From assembly GCA_036850595.1 (NCBI GenBank), contig CM072170.1:14166303-14230302 (forward strand): 64,000 nt of DNA, in the 5' to 3' direction. Positions 45,910-57,749 of this stretch are shown here, one piece after another. Position 1 is the stretch's first letter, and each line of letters opens with the position of its first letter. The position numbers and the translations under genes are program-made. This DNA is from Rhyacichthys aspro (taxonomy: Eukaryota > Chordata > Actinopteri > Gobiiformes > Rhyacichthyidae). The notes under the pieces are model-generated. The model was given only the letters and a program-made list of their open reading frames with translations, ran no database searches and was not told where the DNA came from.

Positions 45910-47400
45910 ATTCAAGACTGAGGCTAAAACACAACTAAATCTAAAAACCAAACAAGCACTGAATTTAGGGCTAAACCAAACTAAACATGGGCCTAAAGCC
46001 AGTAATAAACCAAGACTAAACAGGAATCAAACCAAGATCAGAACCACAAAAGAACAGTTCTAGACCTGGAACTAAAACCAAGGACAAAACCTGCAACAAC
46101 ATTGGCCTTATTGCCAAAACTAAACCAGGAATAAAGTAGGACCACACCAACTCTAAGACCAAGACTAAAACATGACTAAATCTTGACCAAATAAAAACTA
46201 AATCTTGGACTGAACTAGGACTAAATCAAGGACAGGACAGTTAATCCAAGACTAAGCATAGTACCACATCCAGAAATAAACCAGGACTAAAAAAAGAACT
46301 AAACCAAGAAAAAAACAAGTATGAAACCAATGTTAAACCAGGTACATAATAAGGACTAAGCCTGGGACTACACCGAGATTAATACTTGAACTAAACCAAG
46401 ACTACACACAGTACTAAACCCAGTACGAAACTAAAACAAAACCAAAACAAAATCAAGACAAAACCTAAAACTATGAACAGGATTAAACCAAAATATAAAC
46501 TGAACGTGGCCAAAATCAAAGACTGAACTAGAATTTGCAATCCAGGACTAAAGACTAAAGCTAGAACTAAATAATATAAGAACTATGCAGGTCTAGATGT
46601 GGGATTAAACCAGGACTAAACCTGGTACTAAATGCAAAACTTAACCAAGACCAAACCAGGACTAACACAAGAACTAAACCTAGGACTGAACTGGGGGTCA
46701 ATTAAGGCCTCAGCGTAGGCCTAAATCCAGTAATGACCCAGTATTAAAGTCATTACCAAACCAGGACTAAAGAAGGGCCGAGCCCTGAACTAAACTAAAC
46801 TAAACTAAAAAAAAAGGACTAAACAAGAAATAAAACTAGGACTAAACTAAGATGAAACCAGGAATGTTAATCCTAGACTGAAGACCTAATCCAAGCAATG
46901 AACCAGGACTAAACCAAAATCAAAACCTCAACTAAACCAGTCCTAAACACTGGGCTAAACCAGGACTCAGACCTGAAGTAAACTGGGACTACGTTTGAAA
47001 CTAAACCAGGACTAAGGCCCGAGAACTAAATCTAGGACTGAACTAGGGCTAAATAAAGGACTTAACACAGGCCTAAACCTGGAAAATAAACAACTAACCC
47101 AAGACCTAAATCCCAATTAAAACAGTTGTGGACCTGGAACAAGGACATAGCCCAGAACTAAAATGGGACTAAACTCAGGACTGCACCAGGACTAAACAAA
47201 CCCTATACATATGCTAGTACAAAACCAGGGTTATTTCTAGGACTAAATCTTGGACTTTACCCAGGTGGGCAATCCAAACCTGAGCATAAACCTAGATCTG
47301 GGTCAAGATCTTAGTCAAGCACTTAATTGTGTCTAAACCAAGGACTAAAGCAGTGGACTAAGCCTAAAAAGAGAACAAAACTACACAACTGCAAACCTTT
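45910..47400 (+). repeat. 1.5-kb degenerate array of GGACTAAACCA-type units
   Basis: The plus strand is built of worn units around GGACTAAACCA, AGGACTAAACCAG and AACTAAACC, repeating every 12 bases or so, with longer variants such as CCTGGAACTAAAACC. Well over 60 recognisable units are present. The plus strand is A- and C-rich and T-poor throughout. There are no spacers of constant length and no conserved unit boundary. It is a decayed minisatellite, with no open frame crossing it. Confidence 0.8.
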
Positions 47401-47404
47401 CACA

Positions 47405-49080
47405 CAAGGATTAAAATACACCACTTTTAGCTAAAAAAATACACTTGACTCCAAAGTACAAAGCAGCAGACCTTCCCCAGACACTTGTGAAATAATGGCT
47501 CCGACAGACGTGGCGCTGATTGGCCTGCTGCAAACCCACAGTCAGGAAATCCAAATGTCTTCCCTGTAATTTATAGGTGGGAAAAATCGAAGCGCACTGC
47601 AGCACGTTCCAGTGAAAAGATGGAAGCGCCAAACGCACCGAGGAAAGTGTTTTGTTTGATAAAGATCAAAGAGAATAGTCGGGGAGAAGGAAGTGTGTTT
47701 ACGAGTTGCCTCCGATCCGGGCTGCGTCTCGTGGCCTGTTATTAGTGGGAGGCCGTGTGTGCTTGTGCTGCGAGCCTAGAGGGCTGCGATAAACCGATGT
47801 GACAGTCGGGATCTTTAAGATGTCTTCCGAACTTTGCTTTTCGCTGAGATCTTATCTGCGAGAACTAAAAACGAAGAACAGGAACGGAGAGAAAGTGATC
47901 AAAGACAAAGTGATGGTTAAAAGTGACACCAGATTCATGTAGGACGATGGAGCAGAGATGTTTTACTAGAAGTGAGGATTTAACTGGGTGTTTGAGAAAG
48001 TTCAGCCTTCCAAACAAGCATCATTATTTACTATATTTAAACTGTAAATGCTTAACGTCAATCAGTGTCTTCTATTGATGATTAGAAATGCAGCAGATAC
48101 ATGAAAACAGCTCATTTCATATTGTTGCTGTAAGATGAGGGATAAGAGTTCAGCATGTACTGTCAACAAACCTATCTCACAAATGTAATGTATATGTGTG
48201 AAATATTCCGGTTGGAAAATTGTATTTTATGTTTACACGGCAAATATGGGCATATTCAATATTTGTTGTAGCGTTTGTAAAACTTGGAGGAAAGAAGATT
48301 GTATCATTGTAATAGCTTTTATGTCTATGCTGTCTGGATAAAATAAGACAGTAAAGCTGTGTGTAATATAGAAAAAAGTCAAGTGCAAGATATGGTAAAT
48401 AGCCATATTGCTTGTTGTTTTCAATTGAATTAAAGGTGAACTTCATTGTAAAAAACACACTTTTTGCATTTGTTTCTCTAAAAAAACAAAAAAACAAAAC
48501 ACAATTAAAGCTTGATCAAACCCTAAGTTTTTAAAGTGGACTCACCATTTGATGTGTTTTATAGCGGTTTGTTGATGGACAACAGAGTGTCCCTGCAGGC
48601 CAACCATAGGAGGCCACAAAAGGTATGAAGGTACATTAACACACTGAGGTTTAGATCTGTATTACAGCATAGAGCATCTTCTTTAGTATAGCATCCATTT
48701 TGCTAGACTTCATCTCTTCAGGTGGCTCAAAAAACTTTTGTCACACATCCCAACAAACATCTTTTCTCTGACCACGACCAAAACACTGACCTAAGTGACA
48801 GATTTATAAACGTCAACTGAAGACTACATAACCCACACAATTATGAAAAATCCAACAAATAACACTTGTTATGGACTGTTATGGGCAAACAACCTCACTT
48901 TTCTCAAGGCCTGACTTTGAATTTTGGGGAATCTTACCAAATCTCTCGTGATCAAGCATGACTTTAAAGAAAAGAAGCTATGGAGTTGGGTATTTAAAAC
49001 TTTAAATGGCAACTACGGAGTGGACTGAATCGGTTCTAATACACCACAGGAGAATCTTGATTGAACTCTTGATCAGGACT
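47405..49080. other. Non-coding, nothing recognised
   Basis: A slightly GC-richer patch lies at 47640-47830. The minus frame at 48177-48497 is AT-rich and without a domain. CTAAAAAAACAAAAAAACAA lies near 48479. Confidence 0.45.
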
Positions 49081-49089
49081 TTGCAAAGT

Positions 49090-49200
49090 TTAGGCATGGG
49101 ATGATAACTGATTTTCAGGTGTACTGCTGCTTTAAGGTGTCATGATAAACGCAATTAAAACCATATTAATATCATGATATTCCATTCTTGTGATATGGGC
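49090..49200. mobile_element. Possible worn DNA-transposon fragment
   Basis: GGCATGGGATGATAACTG, GGTGTCATGATAAACGC and ATTAATATCATGATATTCC recall ATGATAAC/ATCATGATA-type teleost DNA elements. Ends and family could not be fixed. Confidence 0.3.
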
Positions 49201-49204
49201 AGAT

Positions 49205-50060
49205 GCACACCAAAATGACACATATACAAAACATCATCTTTCTCAAAACTCTTCGGCCATTAATGATGTCAAAATATGCAATCAAACTGGCTTAAAAGTC
49301 CTTTCTAAAATCGATCGATGTGTCCAAACGAATAGGCCAAGGCAAATAGTAGAAAAGTGACCACTCTTTTTTTCTTTTTTGAAGGAATGCTGTTTGTTTT
49401 TGTCTATCATAATAACAACATTTGCCCCTTTTACCTGGAGATTAACCAGTTTTAATGTTGTAACCACAATACTGTGACACCGTGATCATTTTTTGTTCCA
49501 TAGCCGGCAAAGTATGTCATACAGGAAGAATATCTTTTCCAAAAATCTGGCAAAAATCTTGTAATGTATAGGCAACTTAAACTACATCAGATTTGCAATT
49601 TCAACTCTCCCATGTGAAAATTGTGAATTTCAATAAAGCTGTGGTTTGTCATGCATTTTTACTTCAATTTAAACTGGAAACCCTTCTTCTGTGCAACACT
49701 GGAAAATAGAAATCTCGGAGAAAACTTTGACTGTCAGCGAGATGATTCCTTGAATGGAGTTGCCTTCTTGGCCTGTCTGCTCTGAGGTCTTAGCGGGGCG
49801 GTGGGGTGGGTCAGCAGTCATGTGTGACAGGAAAAAGTCAGTCGTATTGGCTGTCAATCAAACCCGCTCTTTATTTCCGATCCCTCGTTCCGTCTCTCTC
49901 TGTGTGTGTTTTTCCACTTTTCGCTGTCTCTTTTCTTCTGCGCCGTCTCTTCCTCAAATCTGACAAGCCAAAGATTTTCACTTACTTCAGAGGAGGGATA
50001 TAAGTGAGAGGGAGGTGCAGGAATCTTCCCCCCGCTGCCGGTCTCACGCCTGAAAGACAG
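49205..50060. other. Non-coding, nothing recognised
   Basis: Overlapping plus frames at 49754-50003 share sequence in two phases and match nothing known. GT-rich run near 49898-49910. Confidence 0.4.
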
Positions 50061-50064
50061 CTAG

Positions 50065-50600
50065 CAGTGCTTTGTCATTGTAACACTTTAACGGGCTGTG
50101 TTTCCAAATCATCCCTTACAGTTTTCTGCAGACGGGTCGACACAGAACATCCCTCAGAAGACAGGCTGAGATGAGAGAAAGTGGAAGTGGACTTTTTTTC
50201 GGAGTGCTCCACGTGGATCGATAGTAATCCTCGGAGGGAGCCGTTTATTTTGAAAAGTGTGTGAGGCCCGGCGGGTGACATTATAAATCTGGACCGGACT
50301 CAGCGCTGTACTTCCACTCATGCAGACAACGTGACACACAAAGAAACACTCAACACACTCAGGGCCCAACAAGCAGAGCCTCCTGTCGGGCCGCTAAGCA
50401 CAGCTCACAGGGCTCCAGGCTGGACGGGACGACCCAGTGTGTCTTAACAACGTCCCCTGCCAAGGTCTCGTTTCTGGGGATGGCAGCTATCAGCGGCTGG
50501 CTAAGCTGAAGCTCTGTGTGTGCTGACTCTGAGCCGCTGGCTGTCCATCCCTGCCAGGAATTTATAATGGTACCATCACTGAGAAACTTTCCCACCCTTT
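50065..50600. promoter_or_regulatory. GC-richer non-coding block
   Basis: Balanced, repeat-free sequence with CpGs (GACGGGTCGACAC, AGGCCCGGCGGGTGAC, GGACGGGACGACCC). A 78-codon minus frame (50359-50595) has ordinary amino-acid composition but no recognised relatives. An exon cannot be excluded, though a regulatory block seems likelier. Confidence 0.25.
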
Positions 50601-50604
50601 CCCA

Positions 50605-53600
50605 AGAGAAGAAGGGCTGAGAAATGGTCCTGGTTTGTTTTTTTCATTTATTTATTTTTTACAATATATTGGGGTTTGAGATTGGGAAATGACGAAGGAC
50701 AAACAGACCTAAGCTGGAATGAAAAGCTAAGTCGTGCTCTACCTGGTGAACAGTGTTCATTTTGTAATATTTCGTTAACAAAATATCTTTGCATCCAAAA
50801 ACTAAACAAAAACTAAATAAAAGGCAATTAATGAGAATGAAAACTCTGACTAAATGTCAACACTTTCGTCAATGAATAGAAACAAAACAAAAATGAAAAC
50901 AAAGAGACGAAATCCATTCAAAAAGAGAAGGAGAGACGGGAGCTAGACAGAGATAGAGAACCGGAAATAGCTTTTGCAAATGAACACTAACTTTGTTTGT
51001 AAGAAAAGAAAGTAAAGCTTTTGACATTCAGTCTCAAAAGAGCACAACGATTTTATTTATTTGAGATTTGAGAAACCACAACAGACTGCAGTGTTTGCCT
51101 CTGCCTTTAAATAACTGTACCAGGCATCTGGAACCAAACCTGAGGGCTTACCAAAGTATTATGGTAGGGTATGCTTATTTGGAATCCTTTGTACCACTTT
51201 GGAGAAAGTTAAAAGCATGATTACTTACGAATAAAGTTATGTAGTAACTTTTTTCTGTGCACTTAGGTCACGCTACTTTCTTCTCTGACTTTAAAAAAGT
51301 GCTGTTTGTCCCTAAACCCAACCATAAAACAGTTCTACTTTAATTTAGGTGCTGCCTTCAAGATAAAAAAGGCTCTTCAAGCAGCATATAGTCACAAGAA
51401 AGTTTATGTGCTGTGAAGTAAAATAGAAATGTCAGTGGGTTTAAGTATTCATATAGGTGCAATGCTGGTGGACAAAGATAAGAGGAAGTAGATACTGTAT
51501 TTTACTTTTTTCATATAGAGCATAATGGCAAAATACCAAATTTTTGGGTGGAAGTATTTCCGTTTTTAACAACAAGTATGTTTCATGTAGATGGCTGACT
51601 GCAATAAAATGTGCATTTAAAATAAAAAAAGCTAGATAGCTATGAATGAAGACACAGTACACAGTAATATTGCTTTCTTTCAGCGGGACAAAAACACTTT
51701 TCTGTATTGTTTTCCCACTGTGCTCATATTTCATTAGACATCACTCCAGGTGCTGAAGCTGCTTCTCATCGTGCCAGGTTTCAATATAAAACAACACACT
51801 GGGGTAGCATTATACCATTGCTCCAGTGTGAATAGAAAAATGTACGAGACAATGAGATAATAGTAGATATTTATGGGTGTAAGCAGCTTTAGAGTAAGAA
51901 ATGGTCTGTTTAACTTCAAAGTTGTGCCAAATTGTTACGAACTTCACTCATTTATTTTGGTCTGTGTGGCTCAGTGGGTGATTACATTAATTAACACCAC
52001 TTCCCTTTCTTAATTTAAGAAATCACAATTCGTTTTTTAAAACATCAGACTGGACGCAGCCTACCGTGAGCTCTTGTCCAGACTTGCTGCCGTAGTTTTT
52101 GGTGGAGGCACCATTTTGGACGTGTGGCCCTCAGAGACTACCAGGCAGGCCCTCACACACACATACACACCTGCGCTCCGCCTCAAAGCATTGCATTATC
52201 TGAGGCAATCTAGCAGCACCTTGACTCCCGCTGCCATTTCTGCGGGGCAATTCGAGAGTGGTTAAAAATGACCAAAAGCGAGAAGCATAAAGTTGAAATA
52301 CGATAATTTCACACATAAAATTGCAAGGTATGCCGCAATAAACACTGATGGAGACATTGATCTTTGAGAACATAAATCCATTTAGCTAATGCTTTACTGT
52401 TAAGGGGCGTTTAGTTTTATATTGAGGTTCATTTAGAAGAATATTTACAGCTAATACCATGCTCTACTCTATTACCTATTGCTCAATTGAGACGAATATG
52501 TCTAGCAGCTATCTAAGATTACGACTGCGCCATCTTAAAAGAAGTGGTATAGGAGAGAACTCAGAGAAATCATGATTATCGCGTGGTAGACTCTACAAGT
52601 AGTAGTATTATTCAAAATATATTCAGAAATAAGTCCTGTTTCAGTATTTAAGGATTCATTTAACTCAAAAATGTGATTAAGGCGTATATATTTATTAGCA
52701 TTGCAAGGCAGCTAATGGCAGAGGAGAGCAATGAGGCTAATGGTAAATTTTAGCCATCCAAAGCATTAAATGTAGGCATTTGTTGCATGTTGCAAAATAT
52801 GTTATTCTTATTAACTCATACAACATCTAATATTATTTGGTGAGTGTGTGGTGAATGATGCAGAATGAAAATAATTCCAACACAAATCACAATCGCAATA
52901 CTGGTCCAGTCTTGATTATTCTGTCTGAAACCTAAACTGAAACAGCAAACTGACAACTTGTAGATTGTTAATGAAAGAATTATTGCAGAATTATCACAAA
53001 TGTATTGTGTATCATTTACAGCAACATTATTTTTTAGACTCATTTTTAACACATTAAGCACAGACTGTGAATACTTTTGCTACCTCTGCTTAGCGAATGT
53101 GGTCCAGGGTATTTTGTCTCATGTACATAGCTCAATATCGTTTTTTCTTATTTTTGCCTGCCAATATGGCGTACGGAACATACTGAGTCATGTGACATCC
53201 AGAGCTTTATATGCGCATGGGACCTGACCATTCAAAAACAGCAGTCTTTGCATCAGTCAGCAATACAGACATATTCTCAGCAATACGGCCTTATCCTCCA
53301 GCTCAATAGTGTGCCTCCTTCAGTGCAGTATAATCACCTCTTGTGACAACAACCCCAGCTCCTCGGGAGTCCGTCTAGCTCCTCAAATACCCTCACACCA
53401 TAAGATAAAGACATTAGAGACTATGGGATTTGGAGAGAGTTAAGCATCAGGTCTACAGTGTGTGATGTACAGTGGTACAGACCCGGAACGCCTAGGAAGT
53501 TTGGTATCCCCTCTTGTGTGAATAGCATCAAGTGGAGCGGCGAGGCTAGACTGGAGAACAGCTCAGCGTGTTTCCGAGCTGAGCCGCTTGGAGGAGTTTC

Positions 53601-53935
53601 AGTGGTTCCTTCACGCTGAGCCACCACCTCATAAAGAAGTGCTGGAGGAGTAGACGGTAAGGGAATCAATACAGAAAAATTATATGGTGGGAATTAAAAA
53701 AAACTATACACGTACAGTAGCTACCTAAAATGAACTGTCCTGAAATATCATTATAGTGATCTGATTTAACAGCCTCAACTAAAGAATTTAATCTGTTGTA
53801 TGTGAAAGTATCAACAGGACAAAATTTTGTCCCGTGCTGCCTGTTATATCACTTTGTGCCACAAGAGGAAGTCATGAGCAGCTGTCAGTCTCTCCCACAA
53901 AAATTCCAAATGATGCCAGTTTACAGCACATTCAC
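50605..53935. other. AT-rich non-coding, nothing named
   Basis: TGTGTGGCTCAGTGGGTGA at 51963-51981 resembles a tRNA A box but has no B box behind it. GGCAGCTAATGGCAGAGG at 52708-52725 and AGGCTAATGG at 52734-52743 resemble the GCTAAT-rich units of the 53.9-55.0 kb array. No gene was seen over 3.3 kb. Confidence 0.4.
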
Positions 53936-53939
53936 ATTT

Positions 53940-54980
53940 CACTCATCATTAACTTTTTTTTTTTTTTTATTGCTTTGATTGGTGTATCAAATAGCAGTTC
54001 TGTTAGCCTTGAAATGCTGCTAAGGGTGGCAGCTAAGCTAACCACTGTGAAGCTAATGGCAGCAGGGCTAATAACAAATTTTCCCTGAGAATGAACGATA
54101 CTCAACAATAAATAAATGCAAAAATGAGAATTTTTTTCATTAATTAATTAATTTTTTCTACTGATGTTTTTGTGGGTCTTTAGACTGTAATGCAAATAAG
54201 GGCAGCTACTAAGCTGGTCCTAACGTCAGTAAGCCTAATAGTAGTTGGGCTACTACCAGCTAAAGGCAACAGGGTGAATGCTAATCTTCAATGAAAATAT
54301 CAATTACCAATAATAAATACACTTAAAAAATCAGACTTTTAACTGGTCTGATTAACATACAAGTACAACAGTGTGTTGTGGTTACAGCAGGGCTAAATTA
54401 TCACATAAGACATATTTACATCAATAAATTCTTAATACTTGACAATTTTTAATTGAGTATTCTAATGAGCCCTTTTTCTACTTATGGTTTTAATGTGGTT
54501 AAGGTAAGCCACTGGCAGCTAATGACAGCGAGGCTGATGGCAATGGTGCAATTGGTAGCAGGGCTAATAGCAGCTAATGCTAATTTAAACAAAAGAAAAA
54601 CAAGCTTATAACTTTTTTTTTTAGCCGTATACTATCTTAAGATGCATTTAGTTGTGTTATTGCCTCCACAAGTATGATAGCATAAAATGGTGACAGCAGG
54701 GCTAAATGAATAGATAACAAATATATTAAATGCATACATTAAGCTACATAGCCTACCTCACATTTAAGTCATTGATTAAGAGATGGACACTTACGCTTTT
54801 GTGGATCATTAGTCTTGCAAAGTTGGCAAAGGGCAGCCATTGGGGGATGACCGCCTTAAGGCTAACAGCAACAGAGCTAACAGAAGCAGAGCTATTGCAC
54901 ACATTGTTAAACTTTTTATGGAATCCCATGCGAACTGTAGCTATTCATCCAGCTACTGTGCTTCTGGGTGTTATTTTCCT
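53940..54980 (+). repeat. Degenerate tandem array, period about 316 bp, with GCTAAT-rich segments
   Basis: Corresponding phrases recur: TTTTTCTACTGATGTTTTTG (about 54154), TTTTTCTACTTATGGTTTTA (about 54474) and a third, CTTACGCTTTTGTGG..GGGCAGCC (about 54790-54836), giving steps of about 320 and 316 bp. An earlier, shorter unit begins at the T-run near 53950. Each unit then shows a GGCAGCTAA / GCAGGGCTAATA segment and an AT-rich tail. Identity between units is low, so the array is old. Confidence 0.55.
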
Positions 54981-54989
54981 GTAAAAGAT

Positions 54990-55980
54990 CCCATGATGCA
55001 TGTTAAAAACATTCAATTCAAAATACTATTCAAACTAAAATACACATTTTATTCACTGAATGGCCTCTTCTCATCCTGACTTTGTGGTCCATTCTATACA
55101 CTACTCCCCCTGCTGTCCGCCGACTCGAGTTTTTTAAATGTCAAACCACACATAACCAATTCACAGCTGAGAGTAACTTTTACAATCCGATTAGCATTGC
55201 ATTGGAATAAAAGGTCAGGAAAGGAAGGCAACACTTGATGACATATGTGTAGACTGTGAATGTGTAACCGGCTCTTCCTTTTCCTCAGTGTGTCTCCCAT
55301 CCTCCCTCAGCCCCCTCCACCACTCGGTTGTCCCTGGGTGGGATGAGTCATCCAACGCAGAGAAGAAAGGCAAGGAGAGGAGGTGTATCTGTGCACACTG
55401 TATCTATGTGTGGGGCTTGTGTTGTGTCATTCTCCCGAGGTGCTTCGCCCTTCACACTCCTTGCGAGCTTCACGTCAACCTTGTGCTGGTGTGTACAACC
55501 AGAAGATGCATGTGGCCATACTGTAGCACTATAACTCCATACGATGCCAGGCACATACTGCATACATCAAAGTTTCATTCCCCTGGCTGACTTTTGACAT
55601 GCATTTTTCATTGGTTTGAATTGTACTATATTTAAATGTGACAAACCAAACCACGAACAGTAGAACTACCCACATTTATTGCTTGTAAGATCACACAAAA
55701 AACAAAAATAAGGGAAATCAATGACTTATAAAGATAGCTGTAAATGCATTAAATAAGACTATTGTGTGTTTAATAGGTCAATACGCAGCATCCTTTTTGC
55801 TGTGTTGCTGGTGAGGCATAAATGTGACACAAGGCAAACAGAGAAGAGATATTGGCGAAAATGTTTAATATATGAGTAAGGAGCATATGGGGGCTACTGA
55901 CAAATAACCTTAGCTGCTTGTTTTGCTAACCATAAAATCCATATAACATAGAAAGACCTTGTTTTGATTTTAATGGGGTT
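54990..55980. other. Non-coding, nothing recognised
   Basis: Overlapping frames in both directions at 55288-55590 (up to 100 codons) lie in a GC-balanced stretch but resemble nothing known. The rest is AT-rich. Confidence 0.4.
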
Positions 55981-55984
55981 CTCT

Positions 55985-57745
55985 CATATCAAACTCTATG
56001 GGACACACTTAAAGCCTACCTGTGGGGCCATGTTAAAACTTAGACTGTTCATATGAAACATAAGGAATGTTCTGAGCTCATCTGCCAAATCAGAGAGGCT
56101 GATAAACTATATACTCAAACCAAATACTCAGACCTATATAAGAAGCGAGTGGAACTGAAGATTAGGTTTGACCTGCTCACCACCCACCATGTTGGGCGAC
56201 TACTTTTAAAAAGTAAATCCACATTTTTTACACTTATGGGGACAAGTCGGACGAATTATTAGCATCAACTTAAGGGCTTTAAATTCTTCTTCTTTAAAAA
56301 CATTCTCCCTGTTGCTTTCACCAATTCTAGGTTCTCTACTCCAAGAGTGATACCGGCTTTTACTGAGACCCAACTGACTGTGCTTCTTACACCATCTCTC
56401 TCCTCATTCCAAGGATCAGACTGGTTTTATTAAAGGCAGACAATCCTACTTTAACTTTCGGCATCTCTTTAACATTGTTGACTCTGCCCCTTGAGGATAG
56501 GGCAGAGTGCGTGGTCTCCATTGATGTGGAAAAAGCTTTCTATCGGGTCAAGTGGCCTTACCTATTCGCTGTTCTGAACAAATTTGGTTTTGGACCGACT
56601 TTCATCTCATGGATCAAATTACTTTATCCCAACTGCAAGATCTGTAGTAATTCCCAATTGTCAAAACCTTTTAATTTATATTACGGCACCTGCCAGGGTC
56701 GCCCCCTGAGCCCCATGCTCTTTGACTTGGCTATAGAGCCCCTGGCAATATATAAGTGTAAAGACATATGTAGAATCTGGAGATGTGAAGTAGAACATAG
56801 GGTCTGTCTTTACACAGATGACCTGCTCTACATCTTCGATTTGATTTGTTTAAACTTTAAAGTGCATTTTCATACATCCAAATGAATAAACTCTAATTTC
56901 TACTACTGGACAGCCAACCTGTGGTGCCTTGTGTATTGGTGCCTTTTCTACGATCAGCCTGACCACCATTACCCAGCCTGGGTAATGATGGAACTCTCCT
57001 TATAATAATCTAACTCCACTTGTCTTTCTTGGTGCATCTTTGCCATTGCCTCCCATTGTACTGTATCTATTAAAAACCCATCGGTTAAACATTCCATAAA
57101 GATAAGGACTTAGTTCAGAAAGCACTTTGCCTTCGCAGTTTTTCTCAGGGGCCCGATTTCTTTAAAGCACCTCTTTAAACCATCTCTCACTGATGCAGGT
57201 TTCGGCGGTGGCACCAGGAGGACATCATTTGTTTTAAAGACCTGCTCATGCACAACAACATGGCCTCATTCACACAGTTAAAAAAAATCTTCTTCTGCAC
57301 ACTGTTCAACTTGCAAAAGTGAGATTTATTTAGACTCAAACAAATTACTGCACTAGGCCTTTATCAGGCAAATGGCAAATTATTCACTCAGTTAAAAGGG
57401 AAATTTTTGTGCTATCTTCAGACTAGGCACTTTATCATTTTGCAGTTGACTAGCATCTCAAGCGAACACAGACAGGGTTACGTCCCTGAGTCCATTGACC
57501 AGGGGACTTGTCACTATTTAACATTATGTTAGACCTTAGGAGCCCCTTGGTGGACACATTCAAAAGGGAATGTGAGCAGGACCTAGGCCCTCTCTTTAAC
57601 CATGGTGGACTAGACCTCTGATCTCAAATTGGGTTTCTTATCCTCTCTTTGTGTGCACTCAGTTAATTCAATTTAAAGTTGTTCACAGTACTTTATGGCA
57701 TTATTTAAAACCTGTGTATGTCCATGAAACAGTGTTCAAACTTTT
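55985..57745 (+). mobile_element. Dead L1/Tx1-type LINE, 5'-truncated ORF2 relic
   Basis: Pieces of an L1/Tx1-clade ORF2 follow in the right order but in shifting frames. First is the linker between endonuclease and reverse transcriptase (LWDTLKAYLWGH at about 55995, then ELKIRFDLLTTHHVG and LLLKSKSTFF to 56230). Next is the fingers block DQTGFIKGRQSYF (56414-56452), then the palm in another frame (56475-56885). Further down are a FRRWHQEDIICFKDLL block (about 57199-57250) and IQFKVVH (about 57664-57684), conserved in this clade's C-terminal part. The endonuclease domain is missing, so the copy is 5'-truncated. Stops and at least three frameshifts make it inactive. No poly-A or target duplication was identified, and the 3' end is approximate. 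Confidence 0.8.
56475..56885 (+). pseudogene. Reverse transcriptase palm fragment of the LINE
   Basis: The longest surviving frame of the LINE, 136 codons. It holds the palm motifs of a non-LTR reverse transcriptase: SIDVEKAF with the first catalytic Asp (motif A), a fingers-palm stretch FGFGPTFISWIKLLY, CQGRPLSPMLFDLAIEPLAI (the QG-PLSP motif B region) and YTDDLL at 56811-56828 (motif C, the F/Y-x-DD box, with Thr at x where Ala is usual). In this clade the first position after CQG is usually Cys rather than Arg. It is preceded by a frameshift near 56490, since the QTGFIKGR block lies in another frame, and it ends in a stop soon after YTDD. The catalytic aspartates are intact but the protein is not. 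Confidence 0.85.
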
Positions 57746-57749
57746 TTTT

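Noticed and set aside
45910..47400. CRISPR-like array
   Set aside because: Units are about 12 bp, degenerate and without spacers; the context is a vertebrate genome.
50359..50595. 78-codon minus-strand frame with balanced composition
   Set aside because: I recognise no relatives and could not place splice signals; left as part of a GC-richer non-coding block.
51963..51981. A-box-like start of a tRNA-derived SINE
   Set aside because: No B box or SINE body follows within 100 bp.
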